From: Saccharopolyspora soli
Lineage (GTDB): Bacteria > Actinomycetota > Actinomycetes > Mycobacteriales > Pseudonocardiaceae
NCBI RefSeq assembly: GCF_022678645.1
Contig: NZ_JALBWV010000010.1
Coordinates: forward strand, 1 to 64,000
Reading direction: 5' to 3'
Length of the DNA: 64,000 bases
The notes beneath the pieces are model-generated. The model had not been told where the DNA came from, did not search any database, and worked only from the letters and a program-made list of their open reading frames with translations. This document shows positions 1 through 8,676 of the stretch, piece after piece (the stretch's first letter is position 1; each line of letters opens with the position of its first letter). Made by a program: the position numbers and the translations under genes.

Positions 1-705
1 CGCTCTGCCGGGCGCGTCACCTCGCGTTCGGCCGGAGGTATCGCCTGCACGCGGCCGTCCCGGCGCCTGCGCGCGTCCACGCTCCGGCTGGGCGCGCTGG
101 GAGCGCGCTGCACCGTCGGTCTTCGGCTGCCGGGTGCGCTCCTCGGGGCGCCGCTTCTTGGCGTCTTCGCTGGGCTTCTTGCGGGGCGGGGCAGCGCGGC
201 GGCGCTTCTTCGTGGCCTCGTCGCTGTCGGCGACTTCGGGGCGCTCGCGCTTCTGCGTAACGAACATCCGGATCAAACCGATGCCCAGGGCGACGAGGGT
301 GGCCCCTGCCATGATCGGGAAGCTGCTGATCAGCGGTCGGGCCACGGCGAGCGCTTTGCCGGTGAAACCGGCTCCGCTGGCGATCCCGCTGCCGGTGATC
401 AGCACCAGCAGCGGCATGACGATCGTGAGCACCAGCGGCGGTTGCACCATCGGCCCGAACACGCTGCGCCGCTTGACGAGCAACACGGCGAACACGCATC
501 CGACGAAGAAGCACGCCTTGAACAAGATGCCCGGCTGAGTCCAGATCACGATGTCGAGCAGGGTGCCGATCGCGGTCGGGACGGCAGCCAGCAGCACGGC
601 GCCCCACAGCGGCACGCCGGTGGCGCCGAATGCGGAGCGCGCCGACCAAGGGGGTGCGCCGTTGCTGCGGGGTGAGGCGCTCTGGCTCTCGCGGATGGCG
701 GTCAC
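1..705 (-). CDS. DUF6542-like membrane protein, C-terminus cut by window edge
   Basis: The reverse strand from a GTG at 705 reads an uninterrupted 235 codons to the window edge. The N-terminal half holds about four hydrophobic segments (for example GVPLWGAVLLAAVP, LFKACFFVGCVFAVLLV and the PLVLTIVMPLLVLITGSG stretch). A long Lys/Arg/Pro-rich tail follows (KKRRRAAPPRKK and similar), which should be cytoplasmic. Hydrophobic helices plus a disordered basic tail fit the actinobacterial DUF6542 proteins, which have no assigned function. An in-frame TTG lies a few codons upstream, so the exact start is open. The stop lies outside the window. It is divergent from the sugar transporter operon, with a 239-bp gap that carries the transporter promoter. 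Confidence 0.7.
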   Translation of the reverse strand, partial: MTAIRESQSASPRSNGAPPWSARSAFGATGVPLWGAVLLAAVPTAIGTLLDIVIWTQPGILFKACFFVGCVFAVLLVKRRSVFGPMVQPPLVLTIVMPLLVLITGSGIASGAGFTGKALAVARPLISSFPIMAGATLVALGIGLIRMFVTQKRERPEVADSDEATKKRRRAAPPRKKPSEDAKKRRPEERTRQPKTDGAARSQRAQPERGRAQAPGRPRAGDTSGRTRGDAPGRA

Positions 706-866
706 GAGTCCCAACGGTAACGGTCCAGTACTTCGCGCTGAGAGCCCTCTTGCGGAACTAGCGCGTTACCCCACGTTGGGTCACACGCACTTCTAGGCAA
801 CGTGATCGCTACGTGATGTTGGTGCAGCCGAATGGATGCCCTGTCGCCTGGCCAGGTGTGTGAACC

Positions 867-915
867 TTGACACAAGGAGTGCGACCATCTTAGCGTCCGG
901 GCAATCGTTTTCTCG
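867..915 (+). promoter_or_regulatory. Promoter plus LacI-type operator of the sugar transporter operon
   Basis: A -35 box TTGACA (867-872), an 18-bp spacer and the hexamer TAGCGT (891-896) are followed at once by GCAATCGTTTTCTCG (901-915). Its complement CGAGAAAACGATTGC contains AAACGATT, matching the AAnCGnTT core of LacI-family operators. The same promoter and the exact inverted operator recur at 8476-8521 beside the lacI gene. The predicted start of transcription falls inside the operator, so a bound repressor should block initiation. A perfect 7-1-7 palindrome, CTCGCGATTCGCGAG, follows at 912-926. Confidence 0.8.
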
Positions 916-944
916 CGATTCGCGAGCGGCGTGACGGGGGTCCT

Positions 945-2537
945 ATGAGCACGGCGCCACCGCTGGTCGAGATGACCGGCGTTACCAAGCGTTACGGGGG
1001 TGTGTTGGCGTGTGACGGGGTGGATCTGACGGTCCACGCCGGTGAGGTGCATGCGTTGTTGGGGGAGAACGGCGCGGGCAAGAGCACGCTGATGAAGGTG
1101 CTCTCCGGTGACGTCACCGATCACACCGGGTCGATCTCGATCGAGGGTCATCCGGCGCAGTTCGGCAAACCGGCGGACGCCCAGCACGCCGGGATCGCGA
1201 TGATCCACCAGGAGCTCGACCTGGTCCCTGGGCTGAGCGTCGCGGAGAACCTCTACCTCGGTCGGGAGCTGCGCAACCGGTTCGGCGTGGTGGACCGCCG
1301 GAAGATGGCCGCGCACACCCGCGAACTGCTGCGGCGCACCGGCATCGACCTCGATCCGCTGCGCCCGGTCGGCGAGCTGCGGATCGGCGAGCAGCAGTTG
1401 GTGACCATCGCCCGCGCGCTGTCGCTGGACGCGAAGGTGCTGATCATGGACGAGCCGACCTCGGCGCTGTCCAGCACCGAGGTGGAACGGCTGTTCGCGG
1501 TGATCGCCGAGCTGCGCCGCAGCGGAACCGGAATCGTCTACATCTCGCACCGGATGGACGAGATCGGCCAGGTGGCCGACCGCGCCACCGTGCTGCGCAA
1601 CGGCCGCAAGGTCGCCGAGTTCGACGCCCGGAAGTTGACCGCGGAGCAGGCCGCCGAGGCGATGGTCGGCCGGTCGGTGCGGACGATGTTCCGCGCCGAG
1701 CGCGGCGCCGTCGGCGACGAACTGCTGCGGGTGTCCGGATTCGCGGTCCGCCCGCGCCGAGCGCGGGTGGGGCGCCGAGAACCCGACGGCATCGATCTGA
1801 CCGTGCACCGCGGGGAGATCGTCGGGCTGTGCGGGTTGCTCGGCTCAGGTCGCACCGAACTGCTGGAATCGCTGTTCGGGGCGGGGTCCTCCGGCACGTG
1901 GGAGGGGGAGGTGACCCTCGATGGGCGTCGGGTGCGGCCGAGGGGTCCGCACCGGGCGCTGCGGGAGGGCATCGCCTTCGTGCCGGAGGACCGCAGGAGT
2001 TCCGGGCTGGTGCTCGAACATTCGGTGCTGGCCAACACCGTGCTGTCGGTGCTGGACCGGCTCGGAGTGGCCGGGTTGGTCCGCCGTCGCGCCGAGATGT
2101 CCGCGACCGAGCGCAGCGTGCAGCAGCTCAAGGTCAAGCTCGGCCGGATCCTCGACCCGGTCGGCACCCTTTCCGGTGGCAACCAGCAGAAGGTCGTCTT
2201 CGGTCGGATGCTGCTCACCGAGCCTCGGCTGCTGCTGCTGGACGATCCGACCCGTGGCGTGGACATCGGGGCGAAGTCCGAGATCTACCAACTGCTCGGC
2301 GAGATCGCCGAGCGCGGCATCGGGGTGCTGTTGGCCTCCTCGGAGCTGCCGGAACTGGTCGGCGTCTGCCACCGGGTGGTGGTGTTGCGCGCCGGGCGCA
2401 GCGTGGCGGAGTTCGACACCGCTGAGATTGGTGAAGCCGATTTGTTGGCGGCCGCCATGGGCGAGAGCGTGGTGACCGACGAATTAGGGCCGGTGGTCGG
2501 CACCGGACAGCAAAGCACTGGGGGAGGTGCGCGGTGA
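945..2537 (+). CDS. Sugar ABC transporter ATP-binding protein (RbsA/XylG type)
   Basis: A 530-residue tandem ATPase of the carbohydrate-uptake-2 type that powers import of a monosaccharide. The first nucleotide-binding domain has Walker A GENGAGKST (about residues 40-48), a QQLVTIARAL signature region and Walker B VLIMDEPTSAL. The second has the usual degenerate Walker A (LLGSGRTELLE), a canonical LSGGNQQK signature and LLLDDPTRGVD. This asymmetry and the length are typical of RbsA, AraG and XylG. It overlaps the permease gene by 4 bp, so the two are translationally coupled. The substrate cannot be read from the ATPase. The locus (GH172 enzyme, isomerase, kinase) suggests a pentose such as D-arabinose. 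Confidence 0.93.
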   Translation: MSTAPPLVEMTGVTKRYGGVLACDGVDLTVHAGEVHALLGENGAGKSTLMKVLSGDVTDHTGSISIEGHPAQFGKPADAQHAGIAMIHQELDLVPGLSVAENLYLGRELRNRFGVVDRRKMAAHTRELLRRTGIDLDPLRPVGELRIGEQQLVTIARALSLDAKVLIMDEPTSALSSTEVERLFAVIAELRRSGTGIVYISHRMDEIGQVADRATVLRNGRKVAEFDARKLTAEQAAEAMVGRSVRTMFRAERGAVGDELLRVSGFAVRPRRARVGRREPDGIDLTVHRGEIVGLCGLLGSGRTELLESLFGAGSSGTWEGEVTLDGRRVRPRGPHRALREGIAFVPEDRRSSGLVLEHSVLANTVLSVLDRLGVAGLVRRRAEMSATERSVQQLKVKLGRILDPVGTLSGGNQQKVVFGRMLLTEPRLLLLDDPTRGVDIGAKSEIYQLLGEIAERGIGVLLASSELPELVGVCHRVVVLRAGRSVAEFDTAEIGEADLLAAAMGESVVTDELGPVVGTGQQSTGGGAR

Positions 2538-3577
2538 GCAACCAAACGGAACAACGGCCCGCGGAACCCGGCGGCTCGGTGGCCACCGGGTCGAGGCGGA
2601 AGAACACCGTCGAGACGCTGTTCCGGTTCCAGAGCTTCTTCGGTCTGGTCGTGGTCTTCCTGGCGGCGGTGGTCTTCTCACCCCGAAACGACGGTCAGAT
2701 CCTGTTCCTGACCAGCGACAACCTGTTCAACATCGTGCGCGCGGTGTCCGAGATCGGGATCATCGCGATCGGGTTGACCTTCGTGATCCTCATCGGTGGC
2801 ATCGACCTGTCGGTCGGCTCGGTGCTCGGGTTGGCCGCGGTCGGCTCGGCCGTGCTGATGGTCGAGGACGACTACGGCGTGTGGGCCACGGTCGCGTTGG
2901 TGCTGCTCGCGGGCATCGTCTTCGGCCTGCTGCAGGGCACTGCCGTGGCGTTGCTCGGGGTGCAGGCGTTCATCGTCACGTTGGCCGGTTTGCAGATCGC
3001 GCGCGGTCTGGCGCGCATGTGGTCCGGCGGCGAGACGGTGCAGATCTCCTACGGCGACGGGCCGGGCCAGGCGCCGATGCTGTTCTCCCTGCTCGGCGAA
3101 CGCACTTTCGGTGGTGTGGTGCCGATTCCGGCGCTGATCTTCGTCGTGGTGGCCGTCGTGGCGATCCTGTTCCTGCGCTCCAGCGCCTTCTCCCGCCACC
3201 TCTACGCCATCGGCGGCAACGAGAAGGCGGCCCGGCTCTCGGGCGTGCCGGTGAACCGGGTCAAGATCATCGCTTTCGGCATCGCCGGGTTCTGCGCCGC
3301 GTTGGCCGGAATCGTGCACGCCGGTCAGCTCAACGCGGGCAGCCCGAACGACGGAATCGCTTACGAACTCGACGGAATCGCCGCGGTGGTGGTCGGCGGC
3401 ACCAGCCTGGCCGGTGGCCGGGGTTCGGTGATCGGCACCATCGCGGGTGCGCTACTGCTCGGCATCCTCAACAACATCCTCAGCCTGAACAGCGTGAACA
3501 CCGATCTGCAACTGCTGATCAAAGGTTTGGTGATCGTCGCGGCGGCGGCGTTGCAGCGTCTGCGCCCCACGTCGTGA
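2534..3577 (+). CDS. Sugar ABC transporter permease (RbsC type)
   Basis: A 347-residue polytopic membrane protein of the ribose/xylose permease family, with a hydrophilic N-terminus of about 30 residues and then roughly eight to ten hydrophobic segments. Family-typical stretches include FVILIGGIDLSVGS near residue 90 and LYAIGGNEKAARLSG near 220. The GTG start lies inside the stop region of the ATPase gene (GTGA overlap), as expected of subunits made in equal amounts. The binding-protein gene follows 23 bp later. It forms the membrane channel of the importer. Confidence 0.93.
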   Translation: MSNQTEQRPAEPGGSVATGSRRKNTVETLFRFQSFFGLVVVFLAAVVFSPRNDGQILFLTSDNLFNIVRAVSEIGIIAIGLTFVILIGGIDLSVGSVLGLAAVGSAVLMVEDDYGVWATVALVLLAGIVFGLLQGTAVALLGVQAFIVTLAGLQIARGLARMWSGGETVQISYGDGPGQAPMLFSLLGERTFGGVVPIPALIFVVVAVVAILFLRSSAFSRHLYAIGGNEKAARLSGVPVNRVKIIAFGIAGFCAALAGIVHAGQLNAGSPNDGIAYELDGIAAVVVGGTSLAGGRGSVIGTIAGALLLGILNNILSLNSVNTDLQLLIKGLVIVAAAALQRLRPTS

Positions 3578-3600
3578 ACCAACATCCGGGAGGAAGCACG

Positions 3601-4605
3601 ATGCGCAAGACAACGAAGTCCTTGGTCGCAGTCACGTGCGCCGCGGTCGCGTTCGCCGCTGCCGGTTGCGGCACTACCAGCGAGAACACCGGACAGGTAC
3701 AGGTCCAGGATCCGACCAAGAACTGCCAGGGGCCGGGCGGCCACTACCGGATCGGGATGAGCCAGGCCAACCTGGCCGAGCCGTACCGGGTCCGGATGGA
3801 TGACGACATCCGCAAGGCCGCCGAGAAGGTGCCGCAGTTCGAAGTGGAGTTCGCCGACGCCGCGAAGGACAACTCCAAGCAGGTCAGCGATGTGGAGAAC
3901 TTCATCACCAAGCAGGTCAACCTGCTGATGATCTCGCCGAACGAGGCCGCTCCGCTGACCGACGTCGTGAAGAAGGCGTACAACCGGGGGATTCCGGTCG
4001 TCGTGCTGGACCGCAAGGTCGAGGGCGATGCCTACACCACCTACATCGGCGCGGACAACGTCCAGATCGGACGGCAGGCCGGTGAGTACTTCAAGACCAC
4101 TCTCCTGCCGCAGGGCGGCAAAATCCTGCAGCTCAAGGGACTGTCCGGCTCGACCCCGGCCGCAGAGCGGGAACAGGGCTTCAAGGAGGGCATCCAGGGT
4201 TCCGGGATCGAGATCGTGGCCACCGCGGACGGCGAGTGGGAGCGTTCGGTGGCGCAGCAGAAGATGGACGCGCTGCTGAAGGCCCACCCGGACGTCCAGG
4301 CGGTCTACGCGCAGAACGACCCGATGGCCGAGGGTGCGTACCTGGCCGCCCAAGCGGCCAACCGACCTGACCTGAAGTTCGTCGGCATCGACGGGTTGCC
4401 GATCCCCTCCGGCGGCATCAAGGCGGTCGAGGAAGGTCGGTTGCAGGCCACCAACCTGTACCCGACCGGTGGCGCGGAGGCCGTCGAGGCGGCCAAGAAG
4501 ATGCTGGTCGACTGCCAGCAGGTGCCCAAGACCGAGACCTTGCCGACCGAACTGGTCACCAAGGAAAACGCCCCCGATGTTTACTCTCGGCTCAACCAGA
4601 GCTGA
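3601..4605 (+). CDS. Sugar-binding lipoprotein (RbsB-like periplasmic-binding fold)
   Basis: A 334-residue solute-binding protein. An n-region MRKTTK, a hydrophobic stretch and the lipobox AAGC (Cys23) mark it as a lipoprotein anchored outside the membrane. The mature part follows the two-lobed RbsB/LacI-like fold: IGMSQANLAEPYR near the start, IPVVVLDRKV in the middle, and the hinge region YAQNDPMAEGAYLAA followed by FVGIDG. The ATG start is preceded by GGGAGG. The reading frame is also open upstream through the permease gene, but that part is not protein. It is the third gene of the transporter operon, and a long hairpin follows its stop. Confidence 0.92.
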   Translation: MRKTTKSLVAVTCAAVAFAAAGCGTTSENTGQVQVQDPTKNCQGPGGHYRIGMSQANLAEPYRVRMDDDIRKAAEKVPQFEVEFADAAKDNSKQVSDVENFITKQVNLLMISPNEAAPLTDVVKKAYNRGIPVVVLDRKVEGDAYTTYIGADNVQIGRQAGEYFKTTLLPQGGKILQLKGLSGSTPAAEREQGFKEGIQGSGIEIVATADGEWERSVAQQKMDALLKAHPDVQAVYAQNDPMAEGAYLAAQAANRPDLKFVGIDGLPIPSGGIKAVEEGRLQATNLYPTGGAEAVEAAKKMLVDCQQVPKTETLPTELVTKENAPDVYSRLNQS

Positions 4606-5032
4606 CCCGTTCGGGGGTTGTGAGCGGCCGTGGTCGTAAGAAAGGCCACGACCACTCACGACCGGCGGCACGGGCCGCCGCTCTCCGGAGTGGGCGGTGG
4701 TATTTTTGGTCTACTGTGGATTTTTGCGGCCTCGGGCCGATTCCGTTGGTGGTACGTCGCTTTGGCGCGGAAAAATCGAATAACACCTGGATGGTGGTTG
4801 TCGGCGCCTGCGGGTCCGGCAACCATCTTATTGAGTGAATTCGCATCGCGGATTCTCCGACAACGCCCGTGTTGGTTGGCTTCGTGGAGAGCTCTTTCTT
4901 ACGCTGCGCAGAATGCGCGGGTGATCTTGCATCCAGGGGCCGGACGACAAAACTTCATCCAGTCGCGCACCACCATCGGAAACAGCGACATCACCGTCTA
5001 CAGCGGACAGTGGTGTGGGGAGGGCGAGCACG
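4606..5032. other. 427-bp gap upstream of the GH172 gene; no gene seen
   Basis: After the hairpin, roughly 4690-4960 is visibly richer in A and T than its surroundings, with several TTTTT and AAAAA runs, and has no convincing coding frame. It should contain the promoter of the GH172 gene. One partial LacI-type core, AATCGAAT within 4771-4783, differs by one base from the AAnCGnTT pattern of the two strong operators, so co-regulation is possible but unproven. Confidence 0.5.
4620..4659. terminator. Hairpin after the transporter operon
   Basis: GTGAGCGGCCGTGGTC (4620-4635) faces GGCCACGACCACTCAC (4644-4659) across an 8-nt loop. The 16-bp stem has two C.A mismatches and one G.U pair as plus-strand RNA, and becomes fully paired with wobbles as minus-strand RNA. 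There is no U-run. Position right after the binding-protein stop suggests a terminator. The sequence resembles the hairpin at 20105-20154. Confidence 0.6.
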
Positions 5033-7372
5033 ATGAGAGACCGCTCAGCAACGTCGCCACCGAGCAACGGTCGTCGGCGCGCCCGTCGGCTCGGTGCGTA
5101 CCTCGGGGTCGCTTCGCTGGCAGCGGCCGCCGTGGTGGCCGACGCCGGATTCAGTTCGGTTCGCGCATATGGCCAACCACCGGCACCGACGAAAGGTCCA
5201 GTCGGTTGGGAGACGTATCGCAATCTCGACGGCTTGGCGCAACTGCGCGGCGCGGAACAGTCCTTGCAGTTCTCCAGTTACGACCGAACCGGCGGGAACA
5301 ACGACGGATTCGAAGGAACCTATTCCTGCCTGCGCACTTCGGATCGTGGTTGCGTCATCGCCGAACACACCGGCGCGGGCGAGATCTCCTCGATCTGGAG
5401 CACCCGAGAACCGCTCGGTGACGTCACCGCCACCGGCAACATCGTGATCGAACTCGACGGCCGAGTGGTGCTGGACGCACCGCTGATCGACGTGGTCAAC
5501 GGGCGGCTGGGCGCGCCGTTCGAGTGGCCGCTGGTCGGCAACGCCGACGACGCCGCCGGTGGCGTGGTGATCAAGGTCCCGATGCCGTACCGCGAATCGA
5601 TGCGGGTCACCGTGCAGAACAACCCGTACTTCTACCACGTGGACTACCGCGCCTTCCCGGACCCCGAAGGCGTGGAGACCTTCAACCCCAACGATTCCGC
5701 CAGCGACGTGCTGGAGCGGCTGCGCGCGTTCGGGGTGGCCGACCCGAAGCCGAGCGCCGGTGGCACGCCGGTCCGCCAGGACTTCGACCTGCCGCCCGGC
5801 ACGGCCGCCACGGTCGCCGAGCTCAGCGGTCCGGCCCAGATCAACCAGCTGCGGGTGCGGTTGCCGCAGGTGGCGGCTGCCCCGCAGGTGGTGGACGACG
5901 GCCGGGCGTTCGGGGCCGGTGGCGGCAGCCGGTTCAACATGCGGGTCCACCCGGACAACCAGGGCATCCGGGTGATCCGCCGGTACGACCCGCAGGTCGC
6001 CGACCAGGTCGGCAGCCTGCACGTCAACGGCCAGCAGGTCGGCGAGTGGCGCAGCGGGGCGGCCACCCCGGGGCTGTGGGGTGTGCAGGCGATCGACGTG
6101 CCACCGGCCGTGACGGCGGGCCGGTCTTCGGTGGACATCGAGAACCGGTTCATCTCGTCTTCGTTGGACTTCAACGAGTTCCGCTACGACGTGCAAAGCC
6201 TCGTCAACGGCGAGTGGGTGCGCACCGACGTGCTCGACCTCGGTCCAGGACATCCCGGTGAGGAGGCGGCGCACAACTACCGCATCGACAACCCGGTTTT
6301 CGCCCGTTCCAAGCTCATCGGGCGCTACGCGATCCCACCGGAGGAGGTCGCGGCCTCCGACGCGGTGCTGGACGGCGCCCGGCTGCGCATCACCTTCGAC
6401 GGCCGGACCACCGTCGACGCGCCGATCGGCGAGTTCTTCGGCACCGGGCTCGGCGAGCACGACGTGCGCACCCTGATGAGCTCGGTCGATCCCGGTCTGG
6501 ACGGCTGGTACACCGCGTGGTGGCCGATGCCGTTCAGCCAGCACGCCACGGTGGAGGTGGTGAACACGAGCGGGGTGCCGATCAGCGGTGCCAGTGCCGA
6601 GGTGACCAGCTCCAGCGCCCAGATCGGCCCCAACACCGGGTACTTCCACGCCACCCACCAGCGCGGACCCACCGTGCAGGGGCAGGACTGGAACTTCCTG
6701 AGCGCGAACGGTGCGGGCACGTTCTACGGCGTCACGCACAGCATGCGCGGGTTGATCCCGCCGACCGCGACGCAACGCGCCGACGAACCGCACTCCGACG
6801 AACGGCAGGCGGCCAACCAGCGCAACTACCTGGAAGGCGACGAACGGTTCTTCGTCGATGGTGCGGGGGATCCGGCGTGGCACGGCACCGGCAGCGAGGA
6901 CTTCTACGAGTCGGGCTGGTACTTCCGGTTCGGCACCACGTTCTCCATGCCGTTGGCCGGGAACCCGTCGCACGAGATCAACGTGGACGGCTGCCAGTAC
7001 GACTGCACCGGCGCCTACCGGCTGCTGGTCAACGACGCGGTGCCGTTCCGCAACGGCCTGGTGGCCGGTATCGAGCACGGTCCGGTGAACGACGAGCCGG
7101 GCGACTACAGCTCGACGGCGTACTGGTACGGCGGCCTGCCACCGCAGCGAGGGCTCATCGAGCTGCCGCAACTACCCAGCCAAGCACCCAGCACCCCGCC
7201 GGAGACCCCGGAGGTGCCGGTCGCGCCGTCGACGCCACCGGTCGAACCGAGCGAATCCACCACCCCGGAGCCGGGGACGCCGGACACCACGGGGCAGGAC
7301 GACGGCAACGTCCCGATGGACGTCCAGCAGGCAGTCGAGGACGCGATCAGGCAACACCAACGCGACGACTAG
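5033..7372 (+). CDS. Secreted GH172 (DUF2961) glycosidase, probable exo-arabinofuranosidase
   Basis: A 779-residue exported protein. The ATG is preceded by GGGGAGGG at good spacing; an in-frame GTG 18 bp upstream is less likely. An Arg-rich n-region and a hydrophobic stretch form a signal peptide (about residues 1-45), with no lipobox. The DUF2961/GH172 start SSYDRTGGNNDG follows. The C-terminal half of the domain has LEGDERFF and GTGSEDFY, whose glutamates (E601 and E622) are 21 apart, the spacing I recall for acid/base and nucleophile in the founding GH172 enzyme. Known members cleave alpha-D-arabinofuranosides or difructose anhydride. A central insertion of about 200 residues makes it much longer than simple members, and the tail is Pro/Thr-rich. 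Substrate is inferred from family and locus. Confidence 0.82.
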   Translation: MRDRSATSPPSNGRRRARRLGAYLGVASLAAAAVVADAGFSSVRAYGQPPAPTKGPVGWETYRNLDGLAQLRGAEQSLQFSSYDRTGGNNDGFEGTYSCLRTSDRGCVIAEHTGAGEISSIWSTREPLGDVTATGNIVIELDGRVVLDAPLIDVVNGRLGAPFEWPLVGNADDAAGGVVIKVPMPYRESMRVTVQNNPYFYHVDYRAFPDPEGVETFNPNDSASDVLERLRAFGVADPKPSAGGTPVRQDFDLPPGTAATVAELSGPAQINQLRVRLPQVAAAPQVVDDGRAFGAGGGSRFNMRVHPDNQGIRVIRRYDPQVADQVGSLHVNGQQVGEWRSGAATPGLWGVQAIDVPPAVTAGRSSVDIENRFISSSLDFNEFRYDVQSLVNGEWVRTDVLDLGPGHPGEEAAHNYRIDNPVFARSKLIGRYAIPPEEVAASDAVLDGARLRITFDGRTTVDAPIGEFFGTGLGEHDVRTLMSSVDPGLDGWYTAWWPMPFSQHATVEVVNTSGVPISGASAEVTSSSAQIGPNTGYFHATHQRGPTVQGQDWNFLSANGAGTFYGVTHSMRGLIPPTATQRADEPHSDERQAANQRNYLEGDERFFVDGAGDPAWHGTGSEDFYESGWYFRFGTTFSMPLAGNPSHEINVDGCQYDCTGAYRLLVNDAVPFRNGLVAGIEHGPVNDEPGDYSSTAYWYGGLPPQRGLIELPQLPSQAPSTPPETPEVPVAPSTPPVEPSESTTPEPGTPDTTGQDDGNVPMDVQQAVEDAIRQHQRDD

Positions 7373-7383
7373 GAGCGACCGGT

Positions 7384-7421
7384 GCGGGGCGGCGTGCGGA
7401 CGGATCTCCACGCCGCCCCGC
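7384..7421. terminator. Bidirectional terminator hairpin between GH172 and lacI
   Basis: A perfect 13-bp inverted repeat, GCGGGGCGGCGTG (7384-7396) and CACGCCGCCCCGC (7409-7421), with a 12-nt loop. It sits in the 61-bp space between two convergent genes, where a shared terminator is expected. Confidence 0.8.
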
Positions 7422-7433
7422 CGTGTTCCCAGG

Positions 7434-8429
7434 TCAGGCTCGGTTGCTGCTGGCTCGGGCGACGAGGTGCGCCGACAGCGTTGTTGTGGTCGGTTCGCCG
7501 CGTTCGCCGCTGATCCGGCCGAGCAGCATCTGCGCGGCGACCACTCCCATGTCGTAGGCGGGCTGGGCGACGACCGTCAGCGGCGGGTCGAGCAGGGTGG
7601 CCCAGGGCGCGTCGTCGAAGGCGACCACGCCGATGTCGCGGCCGGGACGCAGGCCCAGCTCCACGCACATCTCCAGGACGCCCACCGCCATCATGTTGTT
7701 CGCCACCAGGACCGCGTCGGGCTTGTCGTCCTGGGTGAGCAGCGAATGCGCGGCCTGCTTCGCCCCAGCGGCCTTGAACTCCGAACGCCGCACCAGCGCC
7801 GTCGATTCCGCCAGGCCCGCTGCGCGCAGCCCGTCGCGGTATCCGGCGAGGCGGTCGTCAGCGGTGAGCACACCACTGGGGCCGGTGAGGCAGCCGATCC
7901 GGCGGTAGCCCTGCTCGGCCAGGTGTTCGGTGGCCTCCTCGGCGGCGAGCCTGCTGTCCACCAGCACGGTGTCACCCGGCGAGTTCGGCAGTGGCCGGTC
8001 CACCGCCACCGCGGGCGTGCGGCTGCGGCTGAGCAACTCGGCGCTGTCGCCCCGGCCGGTCGGCGACAGCAGCACGCCAGCCATCCGCTCCTGCAGGGCG
8101 ACGTCGATGTACTCGCGCTCCTTGTTCGGCTCGTCGTCCGAGTTGCACAACACGACCGAGTAACCGGCCGTGTGCGCCACGTCCTCGACGCCGCGGGCGA
8201 TCGCGGTGAAGAACGGGTTCTCCACGTCGGAAATGATCAACGCCAGCACCGCGGTTTCCTGTCTGCGCAGGTTGCGGGCCGGACCGTTGGGGCGGTACCC
8301 GAGTTCGGCAGCAGCCGCCAGCACCCGCGCGGCCAGCGCCGGGTCAACGGTGCTCTTGCCGTTGAGCGCGCGTGAGACCGTCGCGGTGGACACCCCGGCT
8401 CGGGTTGCCACGTCACTGATCGTCGCCAT
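7434..8429 (-). CDS. LacI-family transcriptional repressor of the pentose locus
   Basis: A 331-residue regulator starting at an ATG with AGGAGGAG upstream; the longer open frame lacks a site. The N-terminus ATISDVATRAGVSTATVSRA is a textbook LacI helix-turn-helix, followed by a YRPN hinge and a periplasmic-binding-like sensor domain with FDDAPWA near the end. It lies between the transporter/GH172 and isomerase/kinase parts of the locus. Identical 15-bp operators with the LacI core stand at the promoters of both operons (901-915 and 8507-8521), so this protein almost certainly represses both and is released by a pathway sugar. The second operator lies 78 bp upstream of its own start, so autoregulation is plausible. 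Confidence 0.93.
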   Translation of the reverse strand: MATISDVATRAGVSTATVSRALNGKSTVDPALAARVLAAAAELGYRPNGPARNLRRQETAVLALIISDVENPFFTAIARGVEDVAHTAGYSVVLCNSDDEPNKEREYIDVALQERMAGVLLSPTGRGDSAELLSRSRTPAVAVDRPLPNSPGDTVLVDSRLAAEEATEHLAEQGYRRIGCLTGPSGVLTADDRLAGYRDGLRAAGLAESTALVRRSEFKAAGAKQAAHSLLTQDDKPDAVLVANNMMAVGVLEMCVELGLRPGRDIGVVAFDDAPWATLLDPPLTVVAQPAYDMGVVAAQMLLGRISGERGEPTTTTLSAHLVARASSNRA

Positions 8430-8475
8430 GGCTCCTCCTGGTGGCCTCTTCCCGAGTGATGGCGGGCCCCCTGCC

Positions 8476-8521
8476 TTGACAGCCCGTGTCCTGCCAGAAT
8501 AGCGTCCGAGAAAACGATTGC
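8476..8521 (+). promoter_or_regulatory. Promoter plus LacI-type operator of the isomerase-kinase operon
   Basis: TTGACA (8476-8481), an 18-bp spacer, TAGCGT (8500-8505), then CGAGAAAACGATTGC (8507-8521). Both hexamers and the spacer length match the promoter at 867-896, and the operator is the exact reverse complement of the one at 901-915. The 155-bp leader between here and the GTG of the isomerase gene shows no open frame of note. Confidence 0.82.
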
Positions 8522-8676
8522 TCGCCGGTCGTATCAGCATTTGAGCGACGAGCTTTCCCGGTCGGGCGACCCCGCGGGGAGTTCGATCGGCGGAGCGGTC
8601 GCAGCGCCGCCCACGTGCTCCTCGCCGCCGGTTCCGCAGCAGTCAACGCCGCCTGTCACCGAACTTGGGAGGAACC

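Noticed and set aside
134..538. Plus-strand 134-codon frame at the left edge
   Set aside because: The minus strand gives a coherent membrane protein with a basic tail; the plus-strand frame is its shadow.
2527..3600. Frame open through the permease gene into the sugar-binding protein
   Set aside because: The signal peptide with lipobox begins at 3601 and a GGGAGG site precedes it; upstream residues are out-of-frame permease sequence.
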